NCBI GenBank assembly: GCA_910585345.1
Contig: CAJUDS010000009.1
Span: 1-64,000 of the forward strand
DNA from: an uncultured Lachnospiraceae bacterium
GTDB lineage: Bacteria; Bacillota; Clostridia; Lachnospirales; Lachnospiraceae
Direction: 5' to 3'
DNA: 64,000 nt
Shown here: in pieces, positions 1-7,911 of the stretch
Position numbering within the stretch: the stretch's first letter is position 1
Layout of the letters: each line of letters begins with the position of its first letter
The notes under the pieces: model-generated
The model's input: only the letters and a program-made list of their open reading frames with translations
Database searches by the model: none
Told to the model about the DNA's origin: nothing
Position numbers and translations under genes: made by a program

Positions 1-7
1 TAGTTGG

Positions 8-37
8 ATTATATCTTATTAGTCACTTCTGTTACAA
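8..37 (-). promoter_or_regulatory. possible sigma-A promoter reading out of the left edge
   Basis: On the minus strand there is TTGTAA (32-37), an 18-nt spacer and a perfect TATAAT (8-13), pointing off the left edge. Any gene it serves lies outside the window. Positions 38-160 are AT-rich and I see no gene in them. Confidence 0.4.
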
Positions 38-139
38 CTTTACTTTATCACAACACAGTAACCTATAAGCTGATATAAACTGGCATGAGTGTGAATTGTA
101 ACTACTAAACAATTATCTATATTTTTTAGCGGAAATCCC

Positions 140-168
140 TTGAAACATTTCACATTCAATGGTATTAT
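140..168 (+). promoter_or_regulatory. promoter of the antisense (antitoxin) RNA
   Basis: TTGAAA (140-145), a 17-nt spacer and TATTAT (163-168) form a good sigma-A promoter on the plus strand. The predicted start is near 175. No open reading frame follows before the hairpin terminator at 244-283, so the product is most likely a non-coding RNA of about 105 nt. Confidence 0.65.
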
Positions 169-174
169 AACAAT

Positions 175-283
175 ACAAAGGGAAAGCACCCACTCCAAAG
201 TGGATGCTCCGAGTTAAGGCTAAAGAATGTCCTTACGGACACCGCCTATCCTGTTGGCAGACAGGATAGGCATTTTTATTTTC
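175..283 (+). ncRNA. convergent antisense RNA, putative type I antitoxin
   Basis: The interval runs from the predicted start to a strong terminator: a 10-bp stem CCTATCCTGT/ACAGGATAGG (244-270) followed by a T-rich tail. It also folds into hairpins at 186-207 and around GTCC-TTAC-GGAC (231-242). It is fully complementary to the 3' untranslated region and last codons of the small toxin mRNA on the other strand. This is the tail-to-tail layout known for TxpA/RatA and BsrG/SR4 in Bacillus. The antitoxin role is inferred from layout. The promoter and terminator are read directly. Confidence 0.65.
176..207 (-). terminator. probable terminator of the toxin mRNA
   Basis: Read on the minus strand, a 9-bp stem (199-207 with 186-194, one G-T pair) with a 4-nt loop is followed by CTTTCCCTTT. 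If used, the toxin transcript carries about 100 nt of 3' UTR, exactly the part covered by the antisense RNA. Confidence 0.5.
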
Positions 284-395
284 GCTTGTTGTTTCTCTTA
301 TCGAGAAAGGCAAGCAACGCAACAATTAAGCTACCAAAGGACATCAGCAATGCTAATATTCCAATGAAAATCGAAATGATTTCAAAAGCTGTCAT
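276..395 (-). CDS. small hydrophobic holin-like toxin of a type I toxin-antitoxin system
   Basis: This 39-aa protein starts MTAFEII, has one hydrophobic segment (about residues 6-30) containing MSFGSLIVALL, and ends in a charged tail DKRNNKRK. The pattern FGSLIVALLxFxDKRNN is that of the 'putative holin-like toxin' peptides of Firmicutes, relatives of TxpA/BsrG, which damage the membrane when over-expressed. The ATG is fixed by GGGAGG 8 nt upstream (404-409). Its promoter lies at 487-515 and the 5' UTR is about 85 nt. A CCTCCC stretch in that UTR (complement of 447-452) is perfectly complementary to the Shine-Dalgarno, which suggests the transcript sequesters its own ribosome site. The role is inferred from family features and layout. 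Confidence 0.75.
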   Translation of the reverse strand: MTAFEIISIFIGILALLMSFGSLIVALLAFLDKRNNKRK

Positions 396-486
396 CGGCG
401 CCACCTCCCTTCCTATGTATTCCGGCACGCCGGTTTTCATAAACTCGGGAGGCTACCACCCTGTCATGGGTACTTTCCGTAGATGT

Positions 487-515
487 ATTGTAACACGAAG
501 ATATATGAATGGCAA
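487..515 (-). promoter_or_regulatory. sigma-A promoter of the holin-like toxin
   Basis: On the minus strand TTGCCA (510-515), a 17-nt spacer and TACAAT (487-492) form a near-consensus promoter. The predicted start is near 480, giving a leader of about 85 nt that contains a CCGGCGTGCCGG hairpin and an anti-Shine-Dalgarno. Confidence 0.7.
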
Positions 516-580
516 TTAGTTCTTTAAATTTGTTTGCAGGTATCACGATACCCGCCCGAAATCCAGTATTCATCAAATAA

Positions 581-600
581 TTAGAGCCATTTTAGAGCCA
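581..600. repeat. tandem 9-bp direct repeat beside guaA
   Basis: TTAGAGCCA occurs at 581-589 and again at 592-600, one helical turn apart. It sits between the toxin promoter and the guaA terminator. Repeats of this kind are seen in recombinase or regulator sites, but no integrase is present in the window, so its function is unknown. Confidence 0.5.
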
Positions 601-613
601 ACAGGCATAAAGC

Positions 614-652
614 AATCCCGGAAATGCCCATTTTATCAGCATTTCCGGGATT
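614..652 (-). terminator. terminator of guaA
   Basis: A perfect 14-bp inverted repeat AATCCCGGAAATGC / GCATTTCCGGGATT (614-627 and 639-652) lies just after the guaA stop. The hairpin could work in both directions. Confidence 0.75.
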
Positions 653-659
653 TTATCCG

Positions 660-2204
660 TTACTCGAACTCAATCGTCCCCGGCGGCTTACTGGTCAGGT
701 CATAGAACACCCGGTTCACGCCCCTTACCTCATTGATGATCCTGCTCATAACAGTCTGCAGGACTTCCCAGGGAATTTCAGCACTCTCTGCTGTCATAAA
801 GTCTACTGTATTCACGGCGCGAAGCGCCACAGCATAATCGTAGGTCCGCTCGTCCCCCATCACGCCTACGGAACGCATATTGGTCAGCGCTGCGAAGTAC
901 TGTCCGATTGTCCGGTCCAGACCGGCTTTCGCGATTTCCTCCCGGTAGATGGCATCCGCATCCTGTACGATCCTTACTTTTTCGGCATTTACTTCACCGA
1001 TGATCCGTATCCCTAACCCCGGCCCCGGGAATGGCTGTCTGAATACCAGATGTTCCGGAATACCCAGTTCCAGTCCAGCCTTTCTGACCTCATCTTTGAA
1101 GAGACTGCGCAGCGGCTCGATGATTTCCTTGAAATCCACACATTCCGGCAGCCCGCCTACATTATGATGGGATTTGATCACAGCCGATTCTCCGCCCAGC
1201 CCGCTTTCCACCACGTCGGGATAGATTGTACCCTGTACGAGGTAATCCACCGCGCCGATCTTTTTTGCTTCTTCTTCAAACACACGGATAAATTCTTCTC
1301 CGATTATTTTTCGTTTCTGTTCCGGCTCTGTTACACCTGACAGTTTCCTATAAAAACGCTCCTGTGCGTTCACCCGAATAAAATTTAACTGATACGGCCC
1401 GTTTTCACCAAATACTTCCTCGACCTCGTCTCCTTCTCTTTTCCGTAAAAGGCCATGATCCACAAAGACACAGGTAAGCTGGCTTCCTATTGCTTTCGCC
1501 ATCATAACGGCAGCCACAGAAGAGTCCACACCGCCTGACAAAGCGCACAGCGCTTTACCGTTTCCTACTTTATTTCTGATTTCCGCAATGGAATTTTCCA
1601 CAAAAGAATCCATCCGCCAGCTTCCGCCGCAGCCGCATATCGTTCTGACAAAGTTACCAAGTATCTTCGTCCCTTCCAGCGTATGAAGCACTTCCGGGTG
1701 GAACTGAATGGCATACAGGTTTTTTTCCCGATTCTCTGCCGCTGCCACCGGACAGTCGGTTGTATGCGCCACCACGGAAAATCCGGGCGCAGGCCGGGAA
1801 ATATAATCAAAATGGCTCATCCAGCAAATGGTATTCTGGGAAACATCCGCAAACAGAGGGGAGTCCTGCTCCACTTTTACTTCCGTTTTTCCGTATTCCC
1901 GCACCGGCGCTTTCTCCACTTTGCCGCCCAGTACATGCATCATAAGCTGGGCGCCATAGCACAGGCCCAGTACCGGAATCCCCATCTCAAACAATTCTTT
2001 TTCACAGGTTGCCGCCCCTTCCGCATAGCAGCTGTTCGGGCCTCCTGTTAAAATGATTCCTTTGGGACGCATCGACCGGATCTGCCCCAAATCTGTCTTG
2101 TAAGAATAAATCTCACAATACACATTACACTCCCGCACACGTCTGGCTACAAGCTGATTATATTGACCGCCGAAATCAATCACAATCACTTTTTCCTGTT
2201 CCAT
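660..2204 (-). CDS. guaA: GMP synthase (glutamine-hydrolysing)
   Basis: GuaA converts XMP, glutamine and ATP to GMP in the cytoplasm, the last step of guanylate synthesis. The 514-aa protein has the class I glutamine amidotransferase half (residues about 5-195, with the VLGLCYGAQ nucleophile loop and QFHPEV histidine), then the ATP pyrophosphatase P-loop ALSGGVDSS and the C-terminal dimerisation domain ending KPPGTIEFE. Length and order are normal. AGGAGGAA precedes the ATG. It is a single gene with its own promoter (2239-2267) and terminator. The 3' end of guaA is a known integration target for genomic islands, which is relevant to the toxin locus just beyond it. Confidence 0.97.
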   Translation of the reverse strand: MEQEKVIVIDFGGQYNQLVARRVRECNVYCEIYSYKTDLGQIRSMRPKGIILTGGPNSCYAEGAATCEKELFEMGIPVLGLCYGAQLMMHVLGGKVEKAPVREYGKTEVKVEQDSPLFADVSQNTICWMSHFDYISRPAPGFSVVAHTTDCPVAAAENREKNLYAIQFHPEVLHTLEGTKILGNFVRTICGCGGSWRMDSFVENSIAEIRNKVGNGKALCALSGGVDSSVAAVMMAKAIGSQLTCVFVDHGLLRKREGDEVEEVFGENGPYQLNFIRVNAQERFYRKLSGVTEPEQKRKIIGEEFIRVFEEEAKKIGAVDYLVQGTIYPDVVESGLGGESAVIKSHHNVGGLPECVDFKEIIEPLRSLFKDEVRKAGLELGIPEHLVFRQPFPGPGLGIRIIGEVNAEKVRIVQDADAIYREEIAKAGLDRTIGQYFAALTNMRSVGVMGDERTYDYAVALRAVNTVDFMTAESAEIPWEVLQTVMSRIINEVRGVNRVFYDLTSKPPGTIEFE

Positions 2205-2238
2205 TGCTCACTTCCTCCTGTCGTACCTGATTGTTTCT

Positions 2239-2267
2239 ATTATAGAGTTGCCTTCTTATCTTTACAA
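2239..2267 (-). promoter_or_regulatory. guaA promoter
   Basis: TTGTAA (2262-2267), a 17-nt spacer and TATAAT (2239-2244) precede guaA on the minus strand. The short leader shows no room for a purine riboswitch. Confidence 0.75.
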
Positions 2268-2300
2268 GTAGTATAGCATAAGGGAATCTATGAAAAACAA

Positions 2301-3104
2301 CTAACCTTGTTTTTTACTTTCCAGATATCGCTGCATTTCTTCTGACAGCAATTTCAGCTGTTTGGCTGTCCTGGGATTTTGGGATGGAAAAGCAATTAAC
2401 TTTTTCCAATAGCCCTGCTCGTTCACAAGACGGATACTCTCGGGATATACCAGTTCATAGAGCAGAGAGACATGCCCTACTATATGATCTGCCAAAGTCC
2501 GCTTCAGACTGCTGCGTATCGCATGATGTTCATAAAAACCGTCCGCCACTTCCTTTGTTATCTCCGCATGATACAGTTCTTCGGCAGTGGTATTATAAAT
2601 TTCCTCCAGCGGCGTTTCTATATTTACCCGCTGAATGTCTATTTTATCCGCATCTCTTAAAATATGGCAGAACTTTACTGTCCTCGCATCCTGATTCGCA
2701 GGCACACGATACGCACTGTGCAGACGGACTGCCAGTTCCAGCAAAACATCTTCTGACGAATCCGGCACAAATTCACGAATTATACCACCTTCCCGTCCCT
2801 TCTCTTCCTGTTTTCCGCCAAACAATATCTCCGCACCCAGCGCCGCATGACTTACCGATTCCGCATCAATAAAAGTGTTATATTTTCTCAGCTGTTCAAA
2901 ACGCCCAATGTCATGGAGCATGCCCAGCAGCCATGCCAGATCCGCATCAGCGCCGTCCATACCTTCTGCGCACGCTATCTGTTCACATAAATCCGCGACC
3001 CGATAGGTATGTCCTATTTTTAACGCTATTTTTTCATTATTCGCATCATATGCTTCCGTATACTGTTCAAATCTTTTCACTACCACGTCTCTGTCAATTT
3101 TCAT
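2301..3104 (-). CDS. HD-domain phosphohydrolase
   Basis: This 267-aa soluble protein belongs to the HD metal-dependent phosphohydrolase superfamily. The metal site can be followed as H32, the H64-D65 pair in MLHDIGRFEQ and a later aspartate in HILRDADKID. Members act on nucleotides or cyclic nucleotides, but the substrate of this subgroup cannot be read from sequence. A GGGAG site precedes the ATG. A perfect TATAAT (3160-3165) with an extended-10 TG lies about 60 nt upstream. The gene lies before guaA on the same strand, but guaA has its own promoter, so they need not be co-regulated. Confidence 0.75.
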   Translation of the reverse strand: MKIDRDVVVKRFEQYTEAYDANNEKIALKIGHTYRVADLCEQIACAEGMDGADADLAWLLGMLHDIGRFEQLRKYNTFIDAESVSHAALGAEILFGGKQEEKGREGGIIREFVPDSSEDVLLELAVRLHSAYRVPANQDARTVKFCHILRDADKIDIQRVNIETPLEEIYNTTAEELYHAEITKEVADGFYEHHAIRSSLKRTLADHIVGHVSLLYELVYPESIRLVNEQGYWKKLIAFPSQNPRTAKQLKLLSEEMQRYLESKKQG

Positions 3105-3159
3105 TTCGATCTCCCGTAAATAAATAACGATAAACTTTACAATAATTTATAATGGTTTC

Positions 3160-3165
3160 ATTATA
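3160..3165 (-). promoter_or_regulatory. extended -10 promoter of the HD phosphohydrolase gene
   Basis: The minus strand reads TTTGTTATAATG, a perfect -10 with the TG extension. I see no good -35 at normal distance. Confidence 0.45.
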
Positions 3166-3235
3166 ACAAATCCTCTCTGCTTTTGCATAATTTCTTTGTT
3201 GTCCAGAAAAAGAGAACCAGCAGTCCCTATAACGA

Positions 3236-3282
3236 TAAAAAATGACGTTCCGCTATTTCCCATAGCTGAAACGCCATTACCT
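3236..3282 (-). terminator. terminator of spoIIID
   Basis: An imperfect stem (AATGGCGTTTCAGCTAT paired with AATAGCGGAACGTCATT on the minus strand) around GGGA is followed by six Ts. It lies just past the spoIIID stop codon. Confidence 0.6.
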
Positions 3283-3298
3283 CTTTTGATATCCTTTT

Positions 3299-3556
3299 CT
3301 AATCCTTCTGTATATGCAGATATTTTTCCCTCGTTGCCAGACCGCCCCTTATATGCCGCTCCGATTTATTCACATCCAGCACTTTTCTTGCTTCTTTGGC
3401 AAGGGATGGATTAATCTGCATAAGCCGTTCCGTTACGTCTTTATGTACCGTACTCTTGCTAATTCCAAACTGTCTGGCAGTCTGGCGGACAGTCGCGTTA
3501 TTTTCAATGATAAATTTGGCGATGCCGACTGCCCTTTCCTCGATATAATCCTTCAA
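3299..3556 (-). CDS. spoIIID: sporulation transcription factor SpoIIID
   Basis: SpoIIID is a small DNA-binding protein that acts in the mother cell during sporulation and tunes the sigma-E regulon. The 85-aa product KDYIEERAVGIAKFIIE...ATVRQTARQFGISKSTVHKD...HIRGGLATREKY follows the family from end to end, with the helix-turn-helix at about residues 20-42. I place the start at a TTG (3554-3556) that has AGGGGG just upstream. The longer in-frame ATG would add 18 residues not found in the family and would begin upstream of the sigma-E start. A near-perfect sigma-E promoter lies at 3586-3616. The gene stands alone here, whereas in many clostridia it follows spoIID-spoIIQ, which in this window lie 40 kb away. 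Confidence 0.93.
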   Translation of the reverse strand: MKDYIEERAVGIAKFIIENNATVRQTARQFGISKSTVHKDVTERLMQINPSLAKEARKVLDVNKSERHIRGGLATREKYLHIQKD

Positions 3557-3573
3557 AGGAAATCCCCCTGAAC

Positions 3574-3591
3574 ACATTGTTTTTACAATGT
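3574..3591. promoter_or_regulatory. perfect inverted repeat over the spoIIID transcription start
   Basis: ACATTGT-TTTT-ACAATGT is a perfect 7-bp inverted repeat that overlaps the -10 element and predicted start of the spoIIID promoter. It could be an operator or an RNA hairpin at the extreme 5' end. It does not match the known SpoIIID binding consensus. Confidence 0.45.
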
Positions 3592-3616
3592 ATGCAGGGA
3601 AATACACCACTATGAC
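3586..3616 (-). promoter_or_regulatory. sigma-E promoter of spoIIID
   Basis: The minus strand reads GTCATAGT (3609-3616), a 13-nt spacer and GCATACATTG (3586-3595). This matches the Bacillus sigma-E consensus (GTCATATT, 13-14 nt, CATACAnT) at all but one -35 base, and places spoIIID in the mother-cell regulon as in other spore formers. Confidence 0.75.
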
Positions 3617-4518
3617 TTGCTTATTTTCATTCTCACAGGCCTTGCGCCAAAGTCACGGCGGCTTCGTTCCTCCCCCGGCGCTATCCCATAGTACTTCTTA
3701 TATAATCTATAAAAATTTGCCGTATTGGAGATACCGCACTCCTGCGCAATTTGCAGAATGCCCTCTGAGGAATGATGCAGCAGTTCCCTTGCCTTTTCCA
3801 TCCTGATTCTAATCACATACTCCTGAAAACTGCATCCGGCAGTCTTTTTAAAATACCCGGAGAAATAATTGGGACTCATGCATACGGTTGCCGCCGCCTC
3901 TTCCAGAGTCACTTTATTTCTGTAGTTCTTTTTGATATAGACAAACGCCTGTTCAATCCTCCTGGCAGAAACCTTTCTTTCTGCCAGAAACTCCGCCTGT
4001 GCGTCATCCCGTTCATAATGACGCACAAGGAGAGTCAGGATTTTCAGCAGATCCGCTTTGATCATCAGCCGGCTCCCCGCCTGTCCGCAGTAGTTTTCTT
4101 CACTGATCTCATCCAATAGCCGCTTAATCTCTTTTGTATACGGTTCCGCCGCCGAAATACGGTGCTGAAAATCAGTCCCCCGGTCGAGAAACGGCGCCAG
4201 ATAATCCATATCCAGCATTCTGCTGCCATCGCTGATCAGGCTGGCGGCAAACGCCAGCACTGTCATACGCACTTCCTCGGAAAGGACTTCCCACCTGTGA
4301 GACTCGCTGCTGCCAAATACAATTACATCGCCCGGCTTTACCTCATACGTATGACCGTCCACCTCGTAACAGGCGCTGCCTTCCTCCACACAGGTAATTT
4401 CATAAAAATTATGCCAATGCGACAGATTGCTTTTCCATTCCTGCCGCTTCTGACAGTAATGCTGGACTGCAAGCGGAAATTCCGCCGGCAATTTTTTTAC
4501 ATCCTCCGCTACAAGCAT
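3610..4518 (-). CDS. AraC-family transcriptional regulator with cupin sensor
   Basis: The 302-aa protein has an N-terminal cupin-like sugar-binding half (about residues 25-110, with HWHNFYEI and a DVIVFGSSESH strand) and a C-terminal pair of AraC helix-turn-helices (about 190-290, TVCMSPNYFSGYFKK and CGISNTANFYRLYKKYYG). Its ATG overlaps the last codons of the GH31 gene, so the two are translationally coupled. It most likely senses the sugar released or imported by this locus and activates it. The ligand is unknown. A second AraC-type output domain, in the response regulator at 10.75 kb, serves the same locus. Confidence 0.88.
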   Translation of the reverse strand: MLVAEDVKKLPAEFPLAVQHYCQKRQEWKSNLSHWHNFYEITCVEEGSACYEVDGHTYEVKPGDVIVFGSSESHRWEVLSEEVRMTVLAFAASLISDGSRMLDMDYLAPFLDRGTDFQHRISAAEPYTKEIKRLLDEISEENYCGQAGSRLMIKADLLKILTLLVRHYERDDAQAEFLAERKVSARRIEQAFVYIKKNYRNKVTLEEAAATVCMSPNYFSGYFKKTAGCSFQEYVIRIRMEKARELLHHSSEGILQIAQECGISNTANFYRLYKKYYGIAPGEERSRRDFGARPVRMKISKS

Positions 4519-6953
4519 ATCGTCACTTCTTTTCCTTCATATAGAAACCCCCCACGCCTCTGTCCTGCAATAACCTCGCACCTTCTTCCACGCATACTCT
4601 GGGGAAAAGCATACTCTGATGAACCCACAGTCAGCTCCTGGCGTTTTTCATTCCAGCGGATCGGAATCAGATTATAGTATCCCTCTTCATACCCGTAACC
4701 GTCCCCTGCATCCTCATACAACTCATAATAACCGTCCGTACCGCCATACACATACAACTCTAGCGGCGTCTCCACGACTTCCTCCGCATATTGCAGACGC
4801 CTCTCCATTGGAATAACCGAACCCGCTTTTACAAACACAGGAATCCTGCCGATTTTCGCATCGACTTTTACCCACTGACCGCCTTCATACTGTCGGCCCG
4901 TATGGAAATCATGCCACATGCTGCCTTGTGGGAGATAACATTCCCACGTTTTATCCTTTTCCAGCTTTTGTCCTCCCGGTCCATAATACATTGGCTCCGT
5001 TACCGGGCAGACCAGCAGGCTGTCTCCAAACATATATTCTCTGCCAGCCGCTATCTCCGCATCGGCAGGAAAATCAAATATAAGCGGCCGCATCATTGTG
5101 CCGTCTCTCAGCCACACCCGGCCTGCCATAGAATAAATATACGGCATCAGTCTGTACCGCAATTCTATTGCGCTGACCAGCGCATCATAAAATATTTCTC
5201 CCGGTTTCCCAAAATTCCATATTTCCCGAGGCGTATCCGTTCCGTGGGAACGAAACATCGGCAGAAATACGCCAAATTCAAACCAGCGCACATACAATTC
5301 CCTGTATCCATAATCCTCTACGCCATTTTCATAATCCCCCCGCCAGAACCATTTCGCCGAAGCGTCTCTGTTACAACCACAGCCCCGGTTTTTCCAGTTT
5401 TCATTTACGGTAAAAAATCCGCCGATATCAAGTGTCCAGTACGGCATGCCGCTTGCCGCCATACTCAGCCCTTCCCGGATCTGTCGTCGCAGCGTTTCCC
5501 ATGTGGCCGTAATATCACCAGACCACAACATTGTTCCATATTTCTGGATAGAAGCGTACCCTGATCTTGTCAGATTCAAGACACGCTTATCCGGAGCCGT
5601 CTTTCTCTGATTTTCATAGATCCCTTTTGCATGTGCCGCCGCGTACAGATTCGCCCGGTCTGCTCTCAGAAATTTCTTATGCTCTTCCCCTACCAGAAAA
5701 TACCGTTCCCATGGCTCCCGCAGAAATTCCCCGTTCCAGTCAGGTCCCGAAAAAGGCTCCGTAGAATCACACCACCAGGCATCAAACCCTCCTGAGAACA
5801 ATTCCTCTTCCGCCTGTTTCCAATACAGTTCGCGCGCCTTTTTATCAAATGCATTATAAGTGGCGTAATCATTCAGCAGATATCCGGCCTCTTTCATTTC
5901 CTCATAATTTTCCGTGCCTGCGTTCATGTTGGGCCATACAGATACCATCGAATGCACATGCAGCGCATGAAGCCTCCTGTTCATTTCACCCAGATCGGGA
6001 TACCGCTTCCGATCCACTTTTTTATTTCCCCAGGCACCGTCTTCCCAGGTATTCCAGTCCTGCACTACACAGTCCAGTCCTATTTTTCGCCTGCGGTATT
6101 CCTCCGCTACCGAAACAACCTCAGCCTGTGTATGATAGGCTTCTTTTGACTGCACATAGCCAAATGCCCATTTCGGCAGCATAACCGCCTTCCCCGTCAG
6201 CATCCGATAACCGGCGATAATTTCATCCGCGCTGCTGCCTGCAATCAGATAATAGTCCAACTGTTCCACCGCATCCAGATACAACCAGGATCCTCTACAG
6301 TCATCCTGAAACGTCATCAGGCTGCCGCAATCCGCCAATATGCCGTAATGACGATCCGATAATAAAAACGGAATCGGAATACGCATGTTGTGCTGATACA
6401 GATACTGCACACTGTCCCGGTAATTAAAAATGCCTTCCTCCCCCTGGCCCAGTCCGTAAACGCCTTCTTCCGGCTCCCACCGGAAATAGAGCTTCGCCCG
6501 GTACACCATATGATCTGTCGACGGCTTCAAGTTCTCCACAAAATTCCGTTCCCCGTCGACCGTCACGACACGGCGGATTACAGGCTCTTCCTCTCCTGTT
6601 GTATACACCAGCAAAGGCGTCTTTGACAGTTCTCTGCCCCTCTCCTGCAACAGCGTTTCCCCATTTTCTCTGTTCTTCCACGTAAAATATCCGCTCTTTT
6701 TTTCCACCTGCACACATAGCCTGTCCGTTCCAATCTCGTACAGATCGCCGGATTCACTGACGTCCAGCAATACGCCGCCTCCCGTACTGACGCCAACCGG
6801 CGATACCGGAAGCACTTCTTCCCGTTTCGTATAGACGCAACGTACAATATTTTCCGCTACCCCAAATAATATCAGATTTCCCTGATCCGTCTTCAGTCTG
6901 ACAGACTTCCCCGTTTCACATACGGTACACGATTGTATTCTCAACTTTTCCAC
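4509..6953 (-). CDS. glycoside hydrolase family 31 (alpha-xylosidase/alpha-glucosidase type)
   Basis: GH31 enzymes remove terminal alpha-linked glucose or xylose by a retaining mechanism. The 814-aa protein has the N-terminal beta-sandwich, a TIM barrel and C-terminal beta domains. The nucleophile is D396 in FDAWWCDSTEPF and the likely acid/base is D480 in LWSGDI. The stretch GYVQSKEAYHTQAEV...IGLDCVVQDW resembles alpha-xylosidase members, but substrate specificity is inferred. There is no signal peptide, so it should act on imported oligosaccharides. The start is a GTG; a TTG three codons later with AAAGGTGG ahead of it may be the true start. It lies 96 nt after the permease pair and overlaps the AraC gene. 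Confidence 0.9.
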   Translation of the reverse strand: MEKLRIQSCTVCETGKSVRLKTDQGNLILFGVAENIVRCVYTKREEVLPVSPVGVSTGGGVLLDVSESGDLYEIGTDRLCVQVEKKSGYFTWKNRENGETLLQERGRELSKTPLLVYTTGEEEPVIRRVVTVDGERNFVENLKPSTDHMVYRAKLYFRWEPEEGVYGLGQGEEGIFNYRDSVQYLYQHNMRIPIPFLLSDRHYGILADCGSLMTFQDDCRGSWLYLDAVEQLDYYLIAGSSADEIIAGYRMLTGKAVMLPKWAFGYVQSKEAYHTQAEVVSVAEEYRRRKIGLDCVVQDWNTWEDGAWGNKKVDRKRYPDLGEMNRRLHALHVHSMVSVWPNMNAGTENYEEMKEAGYLLNDYATYNAFDKKARELYWKQAEEELFSGGFDAWWCDSTEPFSGPDWNGEFLREPWERYFLVGEEHKKFLRADRANLYAAAHAKGIYENQRKTAPDKRVLNLTRSGYASIQKYGTMLWSGDITATWETLRRQIREGLSMAASGMPYWTLDIGGFFTVNENWKNRGCGCNRDASAKWFWRGDYENGVEDYGYRELYVRWFEFGVFLPMFRSHGTDTPREIWNFGKPGEIFYDALVSAIELRYRLMPYIYSMAGRVWLRDGTMMRPLIFDFPADAEIAAGREYMFGDSLLVCPVTEPMYYGPGGQKLEKDKTWECYLPQGSMWHDFHTGRQYEGGQWVKVDAKIGRIPVFVKAGSVIPMERRLQYAEEVVETPLELYVYGGTDGYYELYEDAGDGYGYEEGYYNLIPIRWNEKRQELTVGSSEYAFPQSMRGRRCEVIAGQRRGGFLYEGKEVTICL

Positions 6954-7049
6954 CTTTCTGTGCTGTCCATAGACATACCATTACGAAACACCTATTTTTA
7001 CCATTCAAATCTTGAATATTACCCGTTTCCTTCTGCCGCGCTTCCATGT

Positions 7050-7880
7050 CTACCCCTTGACTGCTCCTGCCGTCTGTCCGCCTACGATATATTTCTGACA
7101 GACAAGGTACATAATAATAACCGGCAGACAGGTGAGCAGAATATCTGCACAAATCAGATTCCAGCTTTTTTCATACTGTCCAAAGAAATTATAGACTGCC
7201 AGCGTCATCGGCCATTTCTCCGAGGAATTTAGAAAATACAATGGCATAACAAATTCATTCCATGTATTAAGAAAACACAACACTGCCGCCGTTACCATGC
7301 TTGACCGCAGCATGGGAAGTATAATATTAAAATACAGGCGTACCGGGCCGCAGCCATCAATCACTGCCGCCTCATCCAGATCTGTTGGCACTTTGGACAC
7401 AAAACCATAAATTAGAAATACCGTAAACGGCAGCTGTGTCGCCGCATACAACAAAATGATTCCCGGTACGGAATTATTCAGATGCGTCACCTGCATCACT
7501 TTCATCAATGCCACATAATTAATGGGAATGACAATTCCCAGCACCATATACATATAAACACTGTTGTTGAAACGGTCTCTCCTTCTGGAAAATATGTAAG
7601 CCGCCATCGAACCAAGCACCACTGCGATTACCGTAGCGCATCCCGCATACAACAGACTGTTGAGAAAACTGCGGATCAGCTTTCCCTTTTCAATAACCGT
7701 GGCAAAATTTGAAAACGTCCATGTCTCCGGAAGGGACAATGTAAGCGTCAATGCTTCCGCATCCGGTTTAAACGCATTCACTACAATTAATACAAGCGGT
7801 ATCAGCATAATCAAAGACACCATCCATGCCAGAACATTTTTCAGCACATTCACCGCTGTTTTTTTCTTTTTTCCATTCAT
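7050..7880 (-). CDS. carbohydrate ABC transporter permease, MalG type
   Basis: This 276-aa inner-membrane protein has six predicted membrane segments and the EAA loop EAAVIDGCGPVRLYF followed by NIILPML, the contact site for the ATPase. That is the CUT1 (oligosaccharide) permease pattern. It follows its partner permease by 31 nt and precedes the GH31 enzyme. No ATPase gene is in the locus. CUT1 importers of Firmicutes commonly share one MsmX/UgpC-type ATPase encoded elsewhere. Confidence 0.93.
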   Translation of the reverse strand: MNGKKKKTAVNVLKNVLAWMVSLIMLIPLVLIVVNAFKPDAEALTLTLSLPETWTFSNFATVIEKGKLIRSFLNSLLYAGCATVIAVVLGSMAAYIFSRRRDRFNNSVYMYMVLGIVIPINYVALMKVMQVTHLNNSVPGIILLYAATQLPFTVFLIYGFVSKVPTDLDEAAVIDGCGPVRLYFNIILPMLRSSMVTAAVLCFLNTWNEFVMPLYFLNSSEKWPMTLAVYNFFGQYEKSWNLICADILLTCLPVIIMYLVCQKYIVGGQTAGAVKG

Positions 7881-7911
7881 ATTGCATCCGTTCCTTTCCT
7901 GTCAGTCTTTT

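Noticed and set aside
286..519. 77-aa plus-strand reading frame over the toxin locus
   Set aside because: It lies opposite the toxin gene and its leader, has no ribosome site, and is explained by the minus-strand peptide and RNA features.
382..576. 64-aa minus-strand frame overlapping the toxin promoter
   Set aside because: No ribosome site, no recognisable family, and it covers the promoter and leader of the toxin. I considered an integrase remnant but saw no motif.
3557..3610. 18-residue extension of SpoIIID from an ATG
   Set aside because: It would start upstream of the sigma-E -10 element and is not present in the family.
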